From positions 1,097,864 to 1,161,863 of the forward strand of contig NZ_CP016779.1 in the NCBI RefSeq assembly GCF_002288305.1: a stretch of DNA of 64,000 nt, given 5' to 3'. Below the pieces are notes generated by a model. That model had not been told where the DNA came from. It worked only from the letters and a program-made list of their open reading frames with translations, and did no database searches. Positions 60,981 to 64,000 of the stretch are shown piece by piece. How positions within the stretch are numbered: the stretch's first letter is position 1; the number at the start of each line of letters is the position of its first letter. A program made the translations under genes and the position numbers. The stretch is from Candidatus Nanopelagicus abundans (GTDB lineage: Bacteria > Actinomycetota > Actinomycetes > Nanopelagicales > Nanopelagicaceae).

Positions 60981-61577
60981 TTAAGCACCTTTCCTTACCT
61001 CAACCACCCTAGCCACAGGCAGATTAGGTAGTGATATCTCATGTACTTTGGCAGTTGACCCCTTTTTAAGGCTTGTTCCAGCAAGTTCGTCCTCGGCAGA
61101 GGCTCCTTTGATCGCGAGCAAGGCCCCACCTCTTGGAATCATGTGCCAGCTGATTTTAATTAACTCTTCAAGGGGGGCAACTGCCCGAGCGGTTACTACT
61201 TCAAACTGTTTTTTAACGGTTTGCGCCCTTCCCCTAATTACCTCTATCGGAAGGTTAAGTTCAATTACTACCTCATTTAAAAAATCTACCCGCCTTTGAA
61301 GGGGCTCAACTAGGGTCATTTTTAGATCGGGCCTGGCCAGGGCAATTACGATTCCAGGAAGACCGGCTCCTGAGCCAATATCTACTACCCGCACCCCTTG
61401 CGGGATAAGGGTTGTTACGGGAAGGCAGTTAGCAATATGGCGATCCCAGATTCGATCCCCTTCTTTGGGGCCGATTAGACCTCGCTCAATCCCTTTTGTT
61501 ACCAAAATTTGGGCGAAGGCTTGAATCTGATCCTCACCGCCTTTAAAAAAGGCGAGTAGATCAGCGGTTGGTTTCAC
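60981..61577 (-). CDS. rsmG: 16S rRNA (guanine527-N7) methyltransferase RsmG
   Basis: A 198-residue SAM-dependent methyltransferase. The SAM-binding motif is VVDIGSGAGLPGIVIALARPDLKMTLVEPLQRRVDFLNEVV. The later VVTARAVAPLEELIKISW and LLAIKGASAEDE are family-specific. Loss of this gene gives low-level streptomycin resistance in many bacteria. The start is a GTG that lies inside a perfect parS palindrome. It is 9 nt upstream of parA and 8 nt downstream of jag. Confidence 0.96.
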   Translation of the reverse strand: MKPTADLLAFFKGGEDQIQAFAQILVTKGIERGLIGPKEGDRIWDRHIANCLPVTTLIPQGVRVVDIGSGAGLPGIVIALARPDLKMTLVEPLQRRVDFLNEVVIELNLPIEVIRGRAQTVKKQFEVVTARAVAPLEELIKISWHMIPRGGALLAIKGASAEDELAGTSLKKGSTAKVHEISLPNLPVARVVEVRKGA

Positions 61578-61585
61578 GTGAAACC
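61570..61585. other. parS palindrome on the rsmG start codon
   Basis: GGTTTCACGTGAAACC is a perfect 16-bp palindrome and matches the parS consensus TGTTTCACGTGAAACA at 14 of 16, with only the outermost bases changed symmetrically. The GTG start of rsmG (61577-61575) lies in its centre. It is the most probable ParB loading site in the window. Confidence 0.88.
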
Positions 61586-62107
61586 TTAGGCAGGAAGTAC
61601 TACCACGCAGCGATCTGGGTCTTCACCCTCAGATTCACTAGTTAGGCCAATCTCCTGGATGGTGTCGTGGACGACCTTTCTTTCAAAGGCGTTCATTGGG
61701 CGAAGCTTTATCGCCTCTCCAGTTGATTTAACCTCTTCAGCGGTCTGTTTAGCTAGCTCAGCTAATTCAGCCTTTTTATCACTTCTAAAGTTGTCGATAT
61801 CTAGCATCAGTCTGCTTCGCTCACCTAGTGAGGTCTGCACCGCAAGACGGGTTAGCTCTTGCAGGGAATCTAGGACCTCTCCTCGGCCACCAACTAGGTG
61901 GCTTAGTTTGCCGCCGGCAATTGCTAGGGCTGCTCGATCATTTTCCACATCAATATCAATATCACCATCAAGATCTGCGATATCAAGTAATCCCTCTAGG
62001 TAGTCAGCTGCAATATCTCCCTCTTCTTCAAGTTGGGCGATCAAGCTCTTTTTTTCGACAACCTTCTCAACAACCTTTTCTTCTACTACTTCACTCTTTT
62101 TAGCCAT
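61586..62107 (-). CDS. jag: RNA-binding protein Jag/KhpB (KH-R3H)
   Basis: A 173-residue RNA-binding protein. The N-terminus is a repetitive charged segment (SEVVEEKVVEKVVEKKS) instead of the Jag-N domain. The KH domain has VGGRGEVLDSLQELTRLAV (the G-x-x-G loop). The R3H domain has FRSDKKAELAELAKQTAEEV and RPMNAFERKVVHDTIQEI. It helps regulate cell division and envelope genes by RNA binding in other bacteria. GGAGG lies before the ATG. It is in the usual yidC-jag-rsmG order. Confidence 0.94.
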   Translation of the reverse strand: MAKKSEVVEEKVVEKVVEKKSLIAQLEEEGDIAADYLEGLLDIADLDGDIDIDVENDRAALAIAGGKLSHLVGGRGEVLDSLQELTRLAVQTSLGERSRLMLDIDNFRSDKKAELAELAKQTAEEVKSTGEAIKLRPMNAFERKVVHDTIQEIGLTSESEGEDPDRCVVVLPA

Positions 62108-62160
62108 TTTTCCTCCAATATGTGATTTAGACTAGTTTGATAGTTTTTGTACTGATTTAG

Positions 62161-63066
62161 TTATTTACGCTTCTTTTTCTTCTTTTTTGGTTGTTTTCTT
62201 TGCCCAGTTTGCTCGTTTGGATTTTCAACAATTGTGTCACCGCTAGGGCCCTCATTTTTATCTTCAATTAAACCCTTATCTGCTTTTTTCTTTTGTAACT
62301 CTTCATAGGCAGGTGAACCTGGTGTTGGGTTTCGCTTAATTACATAGAACTGTTGTCCCCAAGTCCAAAGGTTTGTAGTTGACCAGTAAATTAAAACCCC
62401 GATTGGAAAGTTAACACCAGTTACAGCAAAAATAACTGGAAATAAATACAACATGATTTTTTGCTGTTGCAGCATCATGTTATTTGAAGAGTCCATCTTT
62501 GGCATTCCCTTAACCATTAATTGGCGCTGGGTAGTGAAGGTGGTTGCTGACATAAAGATAATTAAAATTACGGTGATTAATTTTGTAGTTGCATCACTGG
62601 ACCCTAGGAATGTGCCAGAAAGTGGGGCGCCAAAAAAATTAGCTCCTTGAGCTGATAGTAGGTACTCACCTTTTAGTAACCCGTGGGGTCTATTTTGGCT
62701 AATTCCGTTTAGTACTGTGAATAGTGCAAAAAATATAGGCGCTTGCGCCAGGATTGGAAAACAAGATGCTAGTGGATTTGTTTTGTGCTCTTTATAGAGC
62801 TTCATCATTTCCTCTGATTGCTTTTGCCGATCATCTTTATACTTCTTTTGAATCTCTTTCATATGGGGGGCAAGTGCGGTTAGTGCCCGCTGGGATTTAA
62901 TTTGCTTAACAAAAAGTGGAATTAGGATGATTCTGATAACTATAACAAGGGCAATAATTCCAACTGACCATTGCAGATCCTCATTGTTGGTAAAGGCCAG
63001 AAGATCGTGGAAGGTGATCATTACCCAAGAAACAGCGGTATATAAGGGGTTTAGGATGCCTCCCAT
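62161..63066 (-). CDS. yidC: Membrane protein insertase YidC
   Basis: A 301-residue insertase. Helices near residues 35-55 (with the conserved positive residue in LVIVIRIILIPLFVKQIKSQRAL), 105-125, 175-195 and 215-245 form the hydrophilic groove. The C-terminus is a long basic tail (RKQPKKKKKKRK) that contacts ribosomes. It integrates membrane proteins, for example from the Sec or SRP path. Its ATG overlaps the yidD stop (TAATG). Confidence 0.96.
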   Translation of the reverse strand: MGGILNPLYTAVSWVMITFHDLLAFTNNEDLQWSVGIIALVIVIRIILIPLFVKQIKSQRALTALAPHMKEIQKKYKDDRQKQSEEMMKLYKEHKTNPLASCFPILAQAPIFFALFTVLNGISQNRPHGLLKGEYLLSAQGANFFGAPLSGTFLGSSDATTKLITVILIIFMSATTFTTQRQLMVKGMPKMDSSNNMMLQQQKIMLYLFPVIFAVTGVNFPIGVLIYWSTTNLWTWGQQFYVIKRNPTPGSPAYEELQKKKADKGLIEDKNEGPSGDTIVENPNEQTGQRKQPKKKKKKRK

Positions 63067-63311
63067 TAGGCTACCTGCCGCTCTCTAATTTTAATCACTG
63101 CGTTTTTAGACGGGTAATCAACTCCGCCATTTGAAAAAGGATTACACCTTACTAATCGAATGATGGCCATGAAAAATCCTTTAATTCCAAACTCAGTTAT
63201 TGCTAGTTCGGCATAGGTTGAACAAGATGGGTAGTACTTACAACGAGGTGTTAAAAGTGGTGAGATAAGTTTTTGATAAGCCTTTATCACTAGTACAAAT
63301 ATTTTTCTCAC
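63066..63311 (-). CDS. yidD: Membrane protein insertion efficiency factor YidD
   Basis: An 81-residue protein ([38 protein letters not shown]...[22 protein letters not shown]). The cysteine pattern C-x-Y-x-P-S-C-S-x-Y and the R-C-N-P-x-x-x-G-G-x-D-x-P end are diagnostic. It starts with GTG, which overlaps the rnpA stop (GTGA). Confidence 0.96.
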   Translation of the reverse strand: MRKIFVLVIKAYQKLISPLLTPRCKYYPSCSTYAELAITEFGIKGFFMAIIRLVRCNPFSNGGVDYPSKNAVIKIRERQVA

Positions 63312-63658
63312 GCGTCCGCCTTTTTATTAAAACTAGAAAGTTTTAAAATAGCTTTCTCAACTGCAATAGCTACCTCATTTGTGTAATCATTTTGTTGTTT
63401 AAGAACTCGCACCACCAACATGCTTTGCTTTGGTAGGGACGGAATGTGGGCGGCAAAATTATGGCGGAGTTTTCTAGTTACAAGGTGTCTACTTACAGAG
63501 CCTCCGACTGAGCGATTAACAATGAAACCAACACGTGGTTGCTCTTGCTCACCTAAGGATGCATAGATAACTATGTTTTCACTACTGACTCTGACGCCAG
63601 CTTTTGTGATGCGATTAAAATCTGATCCAGCCCGTAGCCGGTTAGTTTTAGGTAACAC
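63308..63658 (-). CDS. rnpA: Ribonuclease P protein component
   Basis: A 116-residue protein that aids the RNase P RNA in 5' processing of tRNAs. The N-terminus is [23 protein letters not shown]. The RNA-binding helix is [23 protein letters not shown], the actinobacterial variant of the R-N-R motif. It follows rpmH by 14 nt and overlaps yidD by 4 nt. Confidence 0.95.
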   Translation of the reverse strand: MLPKTNRLRAGSDFNRITKAGVRVSSENIVIYASLGEQEQPRVGFIVNRSVGGSVSRHLVTRKLRHNFAAHIPSLPKQSMLVVRVLKQQNDYTNEVAIAVEKAILKLSSFNKKADA

Positions 63659-63672
63659 GTTTTAGTTATTAA

Positions 63673-63807
63673 TTAAGCAGAGATTTTGGCGCGGCCTTTA
63701 GCGCGACGAGCTGATAGAACACCTCGCCCGCCTCTTGTGGCCATGCGAGCACGGAAACCATGTTTTTTAGCCCGTTTACGAACATTGGGCTGGAAGGTGC
63801 GCTTCAT
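63673..63807 (-). CDS. rpmH: 50S ribosomal protein L34
   Basis: A 44-residue protein, too short for some gene finders. It reads [20 protein letters not shown], then [20 protein letters not shown], and ends KISA: a canonical L34. AGGAG lies 7 nt before the ATG. It is the first gene of the rpmH-rnpA-yidD-yidC-jag-rsmG-parA-parB cluster that flanks the origin. Confidence 0.97.
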   Translation of the reverse strand: MKRTFQPNVRKRAKKHGFRARMATRGGRGVLSARRAKGRAKISA

Positions 63808-63867
63808 AAATATCTCCTAAATTTTTGCGTTATCTCCCGTTTAAGGGTCACAGCGGTATGGGTGGTA

Positions 63868-63897
63868 AGGGTAAGGGTTTAGGACAAGGTGGGTCAA
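63868..63897 (-). promoter_or_regulatory. Possible promoter of the rpmH operon
   Basis: On the minus strand TTGACC (63897-63892), an 18-nt spacer, and TACCCT (63873-63868). The transcript would start near 63861, giving a leader of about 50 nt with the rpmH ribosome-binding site. Confidence 0.5.
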
Positions 63898-63941
63898 ACC
63901 ATCTTTTTCCCCCCACCGTAGATTGCTGAAGGGGTCGTTTT

Positions 63942-63998
63942 TGTGGATAACCACTTGCAATCCTGAGAGATAGCACCTATCTTCGCCCTCTATCCACA
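63942..63998. promoter_or_regulatory. DnaA boxes in the rpmH-dnaA intergenic region
   Basis: A perfect TGTGGATAA at 63942-63950 (reverse complement of TTATCCACA) and CTATCCACA at 63990-63998 (8 of 9) face each other about 40 bp apart, at the window edge. In actinobacteria this gap precedes dnaA, and such boxes autoregulate dnaA or extend the origin. The dnaA gene itself lies outside the window. Confidence 0.75.
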
Positions 63999-64000
63999 GA

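Noticed and set aside
63808..64000. Complete replication origin
   Set aside because: Only two DnaA boxes are visible before the window ends; the actinobacterial origin core is normally between dnaA and dnaN, which is outside the window.

Overview
The window is AT-rich chromosomal DNA from a streamlined actinobacterium. Gene content and gene order support this: the Mycobacterium-type order pcnA-NUDIX-DUF6049-murJ-trxB-trxA-cwlM ... parB-parA-rsmG-jag-yidC-yidD-rnpA-rpmH; the block DUF5318-ponA-GT87-rpsF-ssb-rpsR-rplI-dnaB; crgA beside pknB; a TadA-associated protein; and an Sdh1-type succinate dehydrogenase. AT richness, very short intergenic gaps, overlapping stop codons and apparently leaderless promoters suggest a small-genome freshwater lineage such as Candidatus Nanopelagicales (acI). 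That placement is inference. The right end stops just short of dnaA, in the rpmH-dnaA gap with DnaA boxes, so the window is the left flank of the replication origin.

Layout. 1-4.7 kb: the 3' end of acetyl-CoA synthetase, then CvpA, a TlpA-like lipoprotein, endonuclease III, a Crp-type regulator, RidA, a tiny DUF4177-like gene, YqeY and a phosphoesterase. 4.7-11.6 kb: asd-lysC, recR, an O-antigen-ligase-type polymerase on the opposite strand, dnaX, SRP RNA and tRNA-Ser. 11.7-20 kb: a secreted repeat-tailed protein, a gabD-type dehydrogenase, an APC permease fused to an OB-fold, tadA and its partner, upp, DedA and a DMT transporter. 20-30.6 kb: tRNA-Arg, ferredoxin reductase, tRNA-Ser, aminopeptidase P, sdhBAC, tRNA-Ser, a HAD hydrolase, serS, pheA and a GDPD enzyme. 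30.6-42.3 kb: PP2C phosphatase, PASTA kinase, a glutamine amidotransferase, crgA, a membrane Fe-S reductase, a two-component system, dcd, an acyl-CoA dehydrogenase, an EamA transporter and carbonic anhydrase. 42.3-49.4 kb: dnaB, the ribosomal S6/SSB/S18/L9 operon, GT87, a class A PBP and DUF5318. 49.4-64 kb: an MFS transporter, then the conserved origin-flanking cluster.

How the genes work together. A cell-envelope control set is spread over the window: the PASTA kinase and its phosphatase, CrgA, the class A PBP, the MurJ flippase and a CwlM-like protein that has lost its zinc ligands. A chromosome-maintenance set comprises dnaX, recR, dnaB, ssb, ParA, ParB, a parS palindrome placed on the rsmG start codon, and clusters of DnaA-box-like 9-mers. 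Central metabolism is represented by acetate activation, succinate oxidation, the aspartate pathway and beta-oxidation.

I see no insertion sequence, prophage, CRISPR array or obvious defence or biosynthetic cluster. The most interesting points are the permease-OB-fold fusion, the DnaA-box array upstream of dnaB, the pseudo-amidase, the O-antigen-ligase gene placed where recR and dnaX would normally adjoin, and the genome-wide-looking architecture of leaderless promoters and 4-nt shared stop codons.
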